DNA from: Rhizobium sp. P38BS-XIX
GTDB taxonomy: Bacteria > Pseudomonadota > Alphaproteobacteria > Rhizobiales > Rhizobiaceae
Length of the DNA stretch: 64,000 bases
NCBI RefSeq assembly: GCF_012641435.1
Contig: NZ_JABAIJ010000004.1
Coordinates: 412,428 to 476,427, forward strand
Direction of reading: 5' to 3'
The notes beneath the pieces are model-generated. The model did not search any database, had not been told where the DNA came from, and saw only the letters and a list, made by a program, of their open reading frames with translations. Shown one piece after another: positions 18,618 to 27,330 of this stretch (positions are counted from its first letter, which is position 1; each line of letters opens with the position of its first letter). Both the position numbers and the translations under genes were made by a program.

Positions 18618-19112
18618 CTAACCGATTGTCATGCGTCGCAGGACGTCGGACCGAAAATAGAAGTGCTGAACAAACGCACCGGCAATGTGCAAGACGATGA
18701 CGATCCAAAGCAACATCTTGATCGGACCGCCATGAACAAAGCCGGCCGTGTCCGCGCCAAGGTAATAGGCCGCGATACCGGATAACGGCATCGCAAGGAT
18801 CAGCGCGTACAGCATCACATGGGTCGATTGGGCGACAAAGTGCAACAATGGCGGCTGATTGTTGGGCTTGCCGGGAGCAGACGTCGAGAAGCGCAGGGCG
18901 AGGCGGATAAGGGTCAGCGACAGGATTGCGATGCCGACATAGGCATGAATATTGGCACCGGCAATGTCTGATGGTGATGGTGTCTGGCCGCGCCGGACCA
19001 AATGCTTCCAGGCGTTCATGCCGTCGGGATATAAAAGATTAAAGAAAACGAGCGCTGCCACGAGCCAATGCAACAGGCGTTGGGATACCGAATATCTGCG
19101 TTTGGCGGGCAT
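18618..19112 (-). CDS. Cytochrome b561-family membrane protein
   Basis: 164-residue, four-helix di-heme protein of the bacterial YodB/YceJ type, which moves electrons at the inner membrane, possibly from quinol or superoxide. Conserved histidines are in RLLHWLVAAL (helix 1), NIHAYVGIAIL (helix 2), FVAQSTHVMLYALILAMP (helix 3) and VLHIAGAFVQHFYFR (helix 4). I chose the ATG at 19112, preceded by GGAG at nine bases; a TTG one codon upstream is possible. It is convergent with the flavin oxidase gene, 6 bp apart, and is not part of its operon. Confidence 0.9.
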   Translation of the reverse strand: MPAKRRYSVSQRLLHWLVAALVFFNLLYPDGMNAWKHLVRRGQTPSPSDIAGANIHAYVGIAILSLTLIRLALRFSTSAPGKPNNQPPLLHFVAQSTHVMLYALILAMPLSGIAAYYLGADTAGFVHGGPIKMLLWIVIVLHIAGAFVQHFYFRSDVLRRMTIG

Positions 19113-19293
19113 CAAATATCTCCAGATTGGAATTGTTCTAAACGTAAACCGTTATTCTAACGGGAACCTGAACACGCCTGGAGATATTGATTGCGACTGC
19201 GCGACCGGCAAGTTTGCCGATCGGCGTTCTTAGAAATTCGGCTTCACAACGGCCTGCCAGATCAATATCTGGTTCTTGGAAAGGCTTTGCCTG

Positions 19294-20709
19294 TCAGCTT
19301 AGCACCGCGCGCGGTTCAAGAAACGAGTCCAGCCCGAAAGCGCCAAATTCGCGGCCGATGCCGGATTGCTTGAAGCCACCGAAAGGTGCGAGTGGTTCGT
19401 GCGGAGCGCCGTTGATGACGACACGACCTGCCTCGATCCGATTTGCGACTTGTTTTGCATGTTCGGTGTCGCCCGAAAAAACATAGGCCTGCAAGCCATA
19501 ATCCGTGTCGTTGGCGATCTCGATGGCATGGGTTTCATCGCGATACGGGATGACGCAGAGCACAGGCCCGAAGATCTCCTCACGCGCTATCCTCATATCA
19601 TTATTAACGTTGGAAAAGATCGTTGGCCGAATGAACCAGCCATGGTCGAGCCCTTCGGGCCGGCCTTCACCTCCGGCAATCAGATGGGCGCCTTCTTCCT
19701 GGCCAAGACGGATATAGGATTGCACGCGATCCCATTGCTTCTGGCTGACCATCGGGCCGATTGTCACGGCGGGGTCTTTTCCGTTACCCACCTTTACCAT
19801 CGATACGGCGTTCGCCAGCCGATCGTGAATTTCTTCCAGCCGGCTTTGCGGAGCGAGAATACGCGTGCCGGCAATGCAGGCCTGGCCGCTATTGGCAAAG
19901 CCGGCTGCCAGCACCTGCGGAATAACGACATCGAGGTCCGCATCATCGAGGATGATGTTGGGGCTCTTGCCACCAAGTTCGAGCGTTACACGCTTCATAC
20001 TCTTGGATGCCGCCTGAAGAATGGCTCGCCCAGTCGCAGTCGAACCGGTGAAGCTGACCTTGGCGATGTCACGATGGGCGCTGAGGGCTGCTCCGACGAC
20101 GTGACCATAACCATTGACGATATTGAAAACACCGTTCGGCAGGCCCGCATCGTGCAGGCACTCGGTGATGAGCTGCGTCTGGATCGCGCTCATTTCCGAG
20201 GGTTTGATGACCATCGTGGTGCCCGCTGCGATCGCGGTGGCGAGCTTGCTGCAGATGAAGCCATAATTGCTGTTCCATGGGGTAATCGCCGCTGCAACAC
20301 CTGCAGGTTTCATCTCCACCTCGGCGCGACCGATCCGGCGACGAAACTCGTAGTCCTTGAGTGTATCGGCCATATGCAGAAATGCCGTACCGGCGTGCGG
20401 CACGGAAAAGCCGATGAAGGATGCGGGCGCGCCATACTCCTCGCGCATCGCATCTGCCAGATCGGATGCGCGCGCTGAGACGGCCTTGTTCAAGCTGTGC
20501 AGCATGGCGATGCGATCGGCTTTAGAGCTTCGCGACAGGCTCTGAAAAGCGGCCTTCGCGGCACGTACTGCGTTATCGACGTCCTGTTCGTCGCCAAGGC
20601 GAACCGTCCCGATCTGTTCTTCTGTCGCCGGGTTGAATAGCGGAGCGACTTCGGTCCCGTGCGGCTGAACGAAGCGGCCGTTGATGTAGATGGTGTCTAT
20701 GGTGCGCAT
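19294..20709 (-). CDS. NAD(P)-dependent aldehyde dehydrogenase
   Basis: 471-residue aldehyde dehydrogenase. Cofactor-binding PWNSNYGF and FTGSTATGRAI, catalytic Glu in [11 protein letters not shown], catalytic Cys in FANSGQACIAGTRI, and the EEIFGPVL segment are all present. It begins at ATG 20709 with AAGGAG in front. The substrate class is not resolved; it is close to broad betaine/semialdehyde dehydrogenases. It is divergent from a LysR gene across 94 bp, a regulator-target arrangement. Confidence 0.9.
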   Translation of the reverse strand: MRTIDTIYINGRFVQPHGTEVAPLFNPATEEQIGTVRLGDEQDVDNAVRAAKAAFQSLSRSSKADRIAMLHSLNKAVSARASDLADAMREEYGAPASFIGFSVPHAGTAFLHMADTLKDYEFRRRIGRAEVEMKPAGVAAAITPWNSNYGFICSKLATAIAAGTTMVIKPSEMSAIQTQLITECLHDAGLPNGVFNIVNGYGHVVGAALSAHRDIAKVSFTGSTATGRAILQAASKSMKRVTLELGGKSPNIILDDADLDVVIPQVLAAGFANSGQACIAGTRILAPQSRLEEIHDRLANAVSMVKVGNGKDPAVTIGPMVSQKQWDRVQSYIRLGQEEGAHLIAGGEGRPEGLDHGWFIRPTIFSNVNNDMRIAREEIFGPVLCVIPYRDETHAIEIANDTDYGLQAYVFSGDTEHAKQVANRIEAGRVVINGAPHEPLAPFGGFKQSGIGREFGAFGLDSFLEPRAVLS

Positions 20710-20803
20710 GGTGATCTCCTTGATCTTCACGACAGAAGTAGGATGCGCTATTTGATCGGTCTAGCAGGACAAAGATTGACAGCCTGATAAGGAAAATCGC
20801 GCA

Positions 20804-21718
20804 ATGAAGGCCAGTCTCGCCGAGCTTGAAGCAATCGCGTCTGTCGCTCGCCATGGCGGCTTTCGTGCCGCCGCCCGCGAACTGGGCATGTCGTCATCAG
20901 CGCTCAGTCATGCGGTCGCGGCGCTGGAGGAGCGGCTCTCGGTGCGGATTTTCAACAGGACGACACGCAGCGTGACCCTGTCGGAGGCCGGCGAGCGTTT
21001 CGTCGCCGATATCGGTCCTGCACTGGCTGCCATCGATAGAGCGATCGAAGATGCGGGCATGAAGTCTGGCTCCGTATCCGGTGTGCTGCGCCTCAACATG
21101 GCACCCGGTGCCGCGCGGATACTTCTGGTATCTCTTATTCTCGAGTATCGGCGTCGCTATCCCGATGTCGAGATCGAGATTGTCACCGACAATGCCTTGG
21201 TCGATGTCATCGGGAAGGGCTTCGATGCAGGCATTCGCCTTGCAGAGGCGGTACCGACGGACATGGTCGCTATCCCGATCGTTTCAACGCTACGTTCGCT
21301 GGTCGTCGGCTCGCCCGGCTATTTCAGCGATCGGCCTCGACCGCTGGTTCCCGCCGACCTTCTCCAACACCGTTGCATCCGGGCGCGCATGGCAAGTGGC
21401 CGGCTCTATCGCTGGGAATTCGAACGTCATGGACAGACAATGCTGATCGATGCGCCCGGCACCCTCACCCTTGACGCTTCCGATCTCATGCTCAGCGCCG
21501 CGCTTGAGGGCGCAGGGCTTGCCTATATCAGCGAGAGCTCTATTGCCGATCATGTCGCTGCCGGCAGATTGGTCACTGTCCTTGAAGATTGGAGCCCGCC
21601 TTATCCAGGCCTTAGCCTCTACTTCGCACAGAGGCGGCAAATGCCTGCGAGATTGCGAGCGCTGATCGATCTCATCCGCGAGCAGAATGCAGCGCGCGAC
21701 AAGCAGATGAGAGATTAA
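20804..21718 (+). CDS. LysR-family regulator (AaeR/DmlR-like)
   Basis: 304 residues. The N-terminal helix-turn-helix (LEAIASVARHGGFRAAARELGMSSSALSHAVAALEERL, residues about 5-45) is followed by a PBP2-type effector domain. The sequence FNRTTRSVTLSEAGERF is typical of the large CrgA/DmlR-like subgroup. Divergent from the aldehyde dehydrogenase gene, which is its probable target. Confidence 0.87.
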   Translation: MKASLAELEAIASVARHGGFRAAARELGMSSSALSHAVAALEERLSVRIFNRTTRSVTLSEAGERFVADIGPALAAIDRAIEDAGMKSGSVSGVLRLNMAPGAARILLVSLILEYRRRYPDVEIEIVTDNALVDVIGKGFDAGIRLAEAVPTDMVAIPIVSTLRSLVVGSPGYFSDRPRPLVPADLLQHRCIRARMASGRLYRWEFERHGQTMLIDAPGTLTLDASDLMLSAALEGAGLAYISESSIADHVAAGRLVTVLEDWSPPYPGLSLYFAQRRQMPARLRALIDLIREQNAARDKQMRD

Positions 21719-21773
21719 CTTTCATCCTTGCATCTTGAATGTGTCTGGCAGCGCGGCAGATCGAGAGTTAGTC

Positions 21774-21787
21774 ATACGAGATCGTAT
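21774..21787. promoter_or_regulatory. Palindrome upstream of the O-methyltransferase gene
   Basis: ATACGA-GA-TCGTAT is a perfect 6-2-6 dyad, 35 bases before the O-methyltransferase start, in the gap after the LysR gene. It could be an operator for an unidentified dimeric regulator. Confidence 0.35.
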
Positions 21788-21822
21788 ATCCCGATGACGA
21801 CTATTTCGAAGGTGAGGTTGCC

Positions 21823-22440
21823 ATGGACCAGAAGATCGACGCCGTTCTTGAAGCCTATCACGAGCTCATTCGAGAAGAACAGAGCAAACCCAGGGAAATG
21901 CCCGCGGGCGGTCGCGACGGTGGCCAGGACCGGCGGTTGAGAGCCGTCGGACCGGAGACCGGGCGTTTGCTCAATATCCTGGCGAAAAGTTTGAAAGCAC
22001 CTACCATTTTGGAGCTCGGTACCTCGTTCGGATATTCCGGCATCTGGCTGGCGGAGGCTGCGCGCGCCAGCGGCGGGAAGCTTATCTCAATGGAGTTGCA
22101 CGCCTATAAGACCGAATTTGCCCGGGAAATGGCTGAAAAGGCCGGTTTGGCAGAGCAGATCGATTTCCAGGTCGGCGATGCCGTCGAGATGATTAAGGCG
22201 CTTCCTTCCGGCGTCGATTTCGTGCTCGTGGACCTCTGGAAGGATTTGTACATTCCCTGTCTCGAAGCCTTCTATCCGAAGCTCAATCCTGGTGCGATCA
22301 TTGTGGCCGACAACATGTTTATGCCCGGCAATGAAGATGTGAAGCGCTATGGGGAGGCCGTTCGCGCAAAACCCGGTATCACGTCTATCCTGTTGCCCGT
22401 TGGTTCGGGAATCGAGGTCAGCCGATACGACTCCGTGTGA
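21823..22440 (+). CDS. SAM-dependent O-methyltransferase (catechol-type)
   Basis: 205-residue class I methyltransferase. The SAM-binding motif I is ILELGTSFGYSGIWLA (about residues 63-78), motif II LISMELHAYK and the metal-site region FVLVDLWKDLYIPCLEAF and VADNMF fit cation-dependent catechol/caffeoyl-CoA type enzymes. The substrate is unknown. GAGG precedes the ATG. The N-terminal arm with RDGGQDRRLRAVGPETG is usual for the bacterial branch of this family. Separated from the LysR gene by 104 bp. Confidence 0.85.
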   Translation: MDQKIDAVLEAYHELIREEQSKPREMPAGGRDGGQDRRLRAVGPETGRLLNILAKSLKAPTILELGTSFGYSGIWLAEAARASGGKLISMELHAYKTEFAREMAEKAGLAEQIDFQVGDAVEMIKALPSGVDFVLVDLWKDLYIPCLEAFYPKLNPGAIIVADNMFMPGNEDVKRYGEAVRAKPGITSILLPVGSGIEVSRYDSV

Positions 22441-22444
22441 GAAG

Positions 22445-22476
22445 CGGGCGGCGCTCATCGCTGAGATCGCCGCCCG
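22445..22476. terminator. Bidirectional terminator between O-methyltransferase and hydrolase genes
   Basis: CGGGCGGCG at 22445-22453 pairs with CGCCGCCCG at 22468-22476, and the loop itself contains CTCA-TCGC-TGAG. It lies in the 42-bp convergent gap. No clear T-run follows. Confidence 0.65.
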
Positions 22477-22482
22477 ACAGAG

Positions 22483-23241
22483 TTATTTGCCAGCGCCCTT
22501 GGCTGCCTTCTCGATGACGGCAGCCACCTTTTCCGGCTGGGAGGCGAAGACTGCATGGCTTGACTTGATTTCGGTCACGTCGCTGCCGGCGCGCTTGGCC
22601 ATGTCGCGCTCAAGTTCGGGATTGATGGAGCGGTCGTTGGTCGCAACGACGGCCCAGCTCTTCTTCGCCTTCCAGGCGGGATCGCCGACTTTGGCGGTGA
22701 AAGCGGCCTTCGACGCAAAGACTTGCGATTTCGCCAGAAAATTGGCTTCGTCCTTCGGGAGATCGCCGGCAAAGTCGGCTGCAAATGTCGCCGGATCCAG
22801 ATAGAGATACTGGCCATCCTTGGTTTCGCGGATGTTCATGCTGCCGGCTGGCTTCGAGCTTGCGAGGCTGATCAGGCTTTCGCCCTTGTCCGGCTGAAAC
22901 GCCGCAACATAGACGAGGCCGGCAACATCGGGACGATTGCCTGCTTCAGTGATGACCATGCCGCCATAGCTATGTCCGACGAGCAGGCTTGGCCCGTTTT
23001 GAAGATCGAGCACGCGATTGGTAGCGGCAACATCGTCGGCAAGAGAAGTGATAGGTTCCTGCACGACTGTAACGTTGAATCCGTCCTTCTCCAGGATATC
23101 GGCCGTCTTGCGCCATCCCGAGCCATCGGCCAGAGCGCCGTGGACGATGACGATATTCTTGACCTCGGCTGCCTCGGCTGCGAATGCGACGGCGCTTGCG
23201 GCAAGGCCAAACGCGACGACGGAAAGAAAGCGGGTATTCAT
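22483..23241 (-). CDS. Exported alpha/beta hydrolase (esterase-like)
   Basis: 252 residues with a signal peptide (about 1-24, ending AFAAEAAE) and an alpha/beta hydrolase fold. The nucleophile elbow is GHSYGGM (Ser about residue 95); an acid and His lie in the C-terminal part (KSSHAVF). It resembles the salicylate-esterase/MenH-like secreted hydrolases annotated across rhizobia. AGGAG precedes the ATG. It follows the DipZ-like gene by 50 bp on the same strand and is probably its operon partner. Confidence 0.87.
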   Translation of the reverse strand: MNTRFLSVVAFGLAASAVAFAAEAAEVKNIVIVHGALADGSGWRKTADILEKDGFNVTVVQEPITSLADDVAATNRVLDLQNGPSLLVGHSYGGMVITEAGNRPDVAGLVYVAAFQPDKGESLISLASSKPAGSMNIRETKDGQYLYLDPATFAADFAGDLPKDEANFLAKSQVFASKAAFTAKVGDPAWKAKKSWAVVATNDRSINPELERDMAKRAGSDVTEIKSSHAVFASQPEKVAAVIEKAAKGAGK

Positions 23242-23291
23242 GGGAGTAACTCCTGTCAGGTGTGATTGATGCTTGAGGTGGGATAAAAATT

Positions 23292-25064
23292 TCAGCCGAA
23301 TGTGAAGGCGTAGGCCTGCACCCCGGGATCGAGGAAACGAATCTCGAAGTTGCGTGCCGAGACGTCACCCGATTGGCGGACGAGCTGATAGAGCTTGGTA
23401 GCAGTCACGGTGCCGTTGCCGTCAGCGTCGGTATCGGAGCCGTGATCGGCGCCGGGCGGCTTGCCGTCGACAGTCACCTGGAAGCGGATCGGCTTTCCGT
23501 CGGCAGCGGGACCAAGGACGAGGTGCAGGTCGCGTGCGCTGAAGCGATAGCTGATGCCGCCGCCTGCCTTGTTGAGTGATGCCTGCTCCGAACCGACGGT
23601 CCAGGTGCCGGCCAATCCCCATTGGTTGAGGCCGGGATTGGCCACGGAATAGTTGGCGGCGATATCAGCCTTCACACCCTCGGGGGAGACGAAACCGGTC
23701 GCCTGATTGTAGCCGACATAGGTTTCGCCGGAACGGATGTGACCGAGGTCGGGGCTTGCTTCCGCCCCCTTTGCATCGGGAGCCACCGTGCCGCTTTGAG
23801 CCATGTTGCTGCCGGCTTCGCGCAGCAGATCCTGGATTGCCTGTTCCGTCTGCCGATAATTGCCTTCGCCGAAGTGCTGGTAGCGGATCTGTCCGTTGGC
23901 ATCGATCAGATAATGAGCGGGCCAGTAGTTGTTCTCGAAAGCGCGCCAGATGCGATAATCGTTGTCGATCGCAACGGGATAGCCAATCTTGAAGTCGGCA
24001 ATCGCCTTCTTCACGTTATCGACATTCTTCTCGAAGGCGAATTCCGGAGCATGGACGCCAATGACGACGAGGCCCTGATCCTTATATTTTTCCGCCCAGG
24101 CACGAACATAGGGAACGGTACGGATGCAGTTGATGCAGGAATAGGTCCAGAAGTCGACAAGCACGACCTTGCCGCGAAGCTGTGCCGTTGTCAGCGGCTG
24201 CGAGTTCAGCCAGGTGACGGCGCCATCCAGCGAAGGTGCGGCGCCCTCGATGGGAAGATCGCTGTGGAACGGCCGTGCCGCATCGGTGGCCACCTTCATG
24301 GCGGTGTTGCTGGCAACTTCAGTGGTGGGCGTTTCAGTCTTGCTATGCAGCCGCTCCAGGAGAGCCTGCTCGAAAGAGCCAGTGCTGGTATAGGAGAGAC
24401 GAGCCAACAATCCGGTATCAAGGCCGAGCGCGATAGCTACCACACCTGCAAGAACCGCAACACCTGCGATCTGGCGTATCCGTTCGCTGACGCCGAGGGA
24501 CTGCTTCATGCGGGCAAAGATCCTGCCGCCGGCGAGCAATGCAACGGCAAGCGAGGTTGCAGCACCGGCGCCATAGGCCAGCAGCAGGAATGTCGTTTGC
24601 AGATTGGCACCCTTCAAGGCAGCGCCTGTGAGGACAAGGCCAAGGATCGGGCCGGCACAGGGCGCCCAGAGCAGGCCGGTCGCAATGCCGAGAACGAAGG
24701 AGCTTTTGACACTCGCCGTTGCTCGATGTGCGCCTGCCGCGTTCAGCAGGTTGTTGCCGAGATCGACGGCTGGGCGGGAGAGGGCGCTTGCGATGCGGGG
24801 CGAAAGCAGGCTCAAGCCGAAAAGGCCAAGCAGGACGATCGCTGCCAGACGACCGTATTCATTGGCGCGGATCGCCCAGGCGCCTCCGACTGCGGCCAGC
24901 GTTGCAACCAAAGCAAAGGTGAGCGCCATGCCCGCAAGCATGGGCAGCGTGCTTCGCACGAAGGGCTGTCCGGCGCGGGCAAAGACGAAGGGGAGGATGG
25001 GCAGGATGCATGGACTTAAGATCGTCAGCGCACCGCCGAGATAGGCAATGATGAGAAGCGTCAT
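23292..25064 (-). CDS. DipZ-like fusion: CcdA/DsbD membrane domain plus TlpA thioredoxin
   Basis: 590 residues. The N-terminal half (about 1-225) is a CcdA-type membrane domain with redox cysteines in LSPCILP (Cys19) and LLWAPCAGP (Cys136). A linker leads to a TlpA/AhpC-TSA thioredoxin domain with FWTYSCINCIRTVP (Cys310, Cys313). The C-terminal 150 residues form the additional beta-rich domain seen in mycobacterial DipZ. The protein would carry reducing power from cytoplasmic thioredoxin across the membrane to periplasmic disulfides or peroxides. It is divergent from the Tat-exported hydrolase across 359 bp of repeat-containing DNA. Confidence 0.9.
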   Translation of the reverse strand: MTLLIIAYLGGALTILSPCILPILPFVFARAGQPFVRSTLPMLAGMALTFALVATLAAVGGAWAIRANEYGRLAAIVLLGLFGLSLLSPRIASALSRPAVDLGNNLLNAAGAHRATASVKSSFVLGIATGLLWAPCAGPILGLVLTGAALKGANLQTTFLLLAYGAGAATSLAVALLAGGRIFARMKQSLGVSERIRQIAGVAVLAGVVAIALGLDTGLLARLSYTSTGSFEQALLERLHSKTETPTTEVASNTAMKVATDAARPFHSDLPIEGAAPSLDGAVTWLNSQPLTTAQLRGKVVLVDFWTYSCINCIRTVPYVRAWAEKYKDQGLVVIGVHAPEFAFEKNVDNVKKAIADFKIGYPVAIDNDYRIWRAFENNYWPAHYLIDANGQIRYQHFGEGNYRQTEQAIQDLLREAGSNMAQSGTVAPDAKGAEASPDLGHIRSGETYVGYNQATGFVSPEGVKADIAANYSVANPGLNQWGLAGTWTVGSEQASLNKAGGGISYRFSARDLHLVLGPAADGKPIRFQVTVDGKPPGADHGSDTDADGNGTVTATKLYQLVRQSGDVSARNFEIRFLDPGVQAYAFTFG

Positions 25065-25423
25065 CGTCTTGTTCCTTTAGAAGCGATTGACCGGCTGCGA
25101 ACAGCGGCGAGCCGTGCTTAGCAGTGACGCCATCTGCCGTTGGCGACGTATCTCGAATGTGTCTGGTTGACTGCGAGAATGTACCGAAACGTCGATGTCT
25201 CCGGCTTCGATACATTGCGATACAAACTGGTCTGTGTGGCAGCGATTTTGCCGATCTCTCAGCCACCGGCAGGCTCTCGTCTATCGAAGGACGTGGATTG
25301 TATCAGATTGTATCTTGGCGGCCGAAAGCTACACAGGCATTCAAAACGAGGCCATCGACGACACATCGGCGATACATGCGGCTGGCTTTCTTAAGCCCAC
25401 GATCCAATCCACAGGAGAGACAG
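25065..25423. promoter_or_regulatory. Divergent control region with tandem GATACA repeats, candidate OmpR-type sites
   Basis: No gene is visible in these 359 bp. CGATACA occurs at 25208-25214 and again at 25218-25224, exactly 10 bp apart. The reverse complement TGTATC occurs at 25299-25304 and 25309-25314, again 10 bp apart. A weaker pair GACACA 25360-25365 and GATACA 25371-25376 is 11 bp apart. Direct repeats one helical turn apart are the usual target layout of OmpR-family regulators, and one such regulator is encoded at 26590. AGGAGAG at 25413-25419 is the ribosome site of the hydrolase. Confidence 0.55.
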
Positions 25424-26476
25424 ATGTCTGAGGAAATCAACCACACCCGCCGCCGCTTCTTCGGCATGGCCGCCATCGCCGTTGCCGCCGCCGAATTCGG
25501 CCTGCCCGCCATCGCTGGTGCCGCCGAGCAGAAGTCGTCTGCCTCCACCCTGCCAACCGTCAAGGCCGGCAGCCATACCGCCTTCGAAACGCTGAAGCAG
25601 ATCAATGCGGGCGTCCTCAACGTTGGTTACGCAGAAGCCGGCCCGGCCAATGGCCCTGTTGTCTTGCTGCTGCATGGCTGGCCTTACGACATCTATAGTT
25701 TTGTCGATGTCGCACCGCTTTTGGCCGGCGCCGGCTACCGGGTCATCATTCCCTATCTTCGCGGCTACGGATCGACCACTTTCCTCTCGAAGGACACACC
25801 GCGTAACGGCCAGCAGGCAGCCCTTGCCGCGGACATGATCGCGCTTCTCGATGCGCTCAAGATCGAAAAGGCTGTCATTGCAGGCTACGATTGGGGCGGC
25901 CGCACCGCCGATATCATGGCGGCACTCTGGCCGGAGCGTTGCAAGGCGCTGGTCTCGGTCAGCGGCTATCTCATCGGCAGCCAGGAAATCAACCGCAAGC
26001 CGCTGCCGCCCAAGGCCGAGCTTGCCTGGTGGTATCAGTTCTATTTTGCCACCGAGCGCGGCCGCCTCGGCTATCAGGAAAACCGGCACGATTTCGCAAA
26101 GCTGATCTGGCACACCGCTTCGCCGCAATGGGCTTTCGATGACGCCACCTATGATCGCTCGGCAGCGGCGTTCGATAATTCCGACCATGTCGATATCGTC
26201 ATCCATAATTATCGCTGGCGCCTTGGTCTCGTCGAAGGCGAGGTGAAGTTCGACGCCTATGAACAGAAGCTCGCCGCAGGACCGGTCATTTCGATCCCGA
26301 CTATCACCATGGAAGGTGACGCCAACGGCGCGCCTCACCCGGAACCGTCAGCCTATCGCGGCAAGTTTTCGGGCAAGTACGAGCATCGCACCATCACCGG
26401 CGGCATCGGGCATAATCTGCCCCAGGAAGCACCGCAGGCTTTCGCGCAGGCTGTGATAGATGTTGACCGCTTCTAG
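25424..26476 (+). CDS. Tat-exported alpha/beta hydrolase, epoxide hydrolase/dehalogenase-like
   Basis: 350 residues. The twin-arginine signal THTRRRFFGMAAIAV-type (about residues 6-32) predicts folded export. The mature part is an alpha/beta hydrolase with oxyanion motif LLLHGWPYD, nucleophile elbow AGYDWGGR (Asp instead of Ser, as in epoxide hydrolases and haloalkane dehalogenases) and catalytic His in GGIGHNLP. The open frame extends 100 codons upstream, but ATG 25424 has a good ribosome site and directly precedes the Tat motif. The substrate is unknown; location next to DipZ and Ohr suggests envelope detoxification. Confidence 0.88.
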   Translation: MSEEINHTRRRFFGMAAIAVAAAEFGLPAIAGAAEQKSSASTLPTVKAGSHTAFETLKQINAGVLNVGYAEAGPANGPVVLLLHGWPYDIYSFVDVAPLLAGAGYRVIIPYLRGYGSTTFLSKDTPRNGQQAALAADMIALLDALKIEKAVIAGYDWGGRTADIMAALWPERCKALVSVSGYLIGSQEINRKPLPPKAELAWWYQFYFATERGRLGYQENRHDFAKLIWHTASPQWAFDDATYDRSAAAFDNSDHVDIVIHNYRWRLGLVEGEVKFDAYEQKLAAGPVISIPTITMEGDANGAPHPEPSAYRGKFSGKYEHRTITGGIGHNLPQEAPQAFAQAVIDVDRF

Positions 26477-26589
26477 TTCGGCGGTAGCGTGCAGGAGGGC
26501 GTCGGCGTAAGCTGGCGCCCTCTGCCGTTGGCACGATGAAAGTTTGGTATTGGTAGGCTGATGCTTACGATGTTGAGTGGGAAATCAAA

Positions 26590-27330
26590 ATGGAGCATGT
26601 CGACCATATCCTGATCGTGGATGACGATCGGGAAATTCGCGAGCTGGTGTCCAGCTATCTGAAAAAGAACGGCCTGCGGACAACGACAGCCGCCGACGGC
26701 CGGCAGATGCGCAGCTTTCTCGAAGCCAATTCGGTCGATCTGATTGTGCTCGACGTGATGATGCCGGGCGACGACGGTCTGGTGCTGTGTCGCGAGCTTC
26801 GCGCCGGAAAGCACAAGGCGACGCCGGTTCTCATGCTCACGGCACGCGATGATGAAATGGACCGGATTCTGGGCCTCGAGATGGGGGCTGACGATTATCT
26901 GGCAAAGCCGTTCGCCGCCCGTGAGTTGCTCGCTCGAATCAAGGCTGTTCTCCGGCGCACACGCATGCTGCCGCCCAACCTACAGATCAGCGAAGCAGGC
27001 CAGATGCTGGTGTTTGGGGATTGGCGACTGGATACCGTGGGGCGCCATCTTCTCGACAAGGATGGTACGGAGATCATGCTCAGCGGCGCCGAATACCGCC
27101 TGCTGCGCGTCTTCATCGACCACCCGCAACGCGTGCTCAATCGTGATCAGCTACTGAACCTCACCCAGGGCCGCGACGCCGATATATTCGATCGGTCGAT
27201 CGACCTGCTCGTCAGCCGCCTTCGCCAGCGACTGGGCGACGATGCCCGTGAACCGATGTATATCAAGACGGTTCGCAGTGAAGGCTATGTCTTCTCCGTA
27301 CCGGTGGAAATAGCGGAGCTTCGCCCATGA
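26590..27330 (+). CDS. OmpR-family response regulator
   Basis: 246 residues. The receiver domain has acidic residues at 11-13, phosphoacceptor Asp55 in IVLDVMMPGDDG and Lys in LAKPFAAREL; the C-terminal winged helix (about 145-240) ends with the RSEGYVFSVPVE strand of OmpR regulators. It overlaps the kinase gene by four bases. The tandem repeats upstream of the nearby dipZ and hydrolase genes are its likely targets. Confidence 0.92.
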   Translation: MEHVDHILIVDDDREIRELVSSYLKKNGLRTTTAADGRQMRSFLEANSVDLIVLDVMMPGDDGLVLCRELRAGKHKATPVLMLTARDDEMDRILGLEMGADDYLAKPFAARELLARIKAVLRRTRMLPPNLQISEAGQMLVFGDWRLDTVGRHLLDKDGTEIMLSGAEYRLLRVFIDHPQRVLNRDQLLNLTQGRDADIFDRSIDLLVSRLRQRLGDDAREPMYIKTVRSEGYVFSVPVEIAELRP

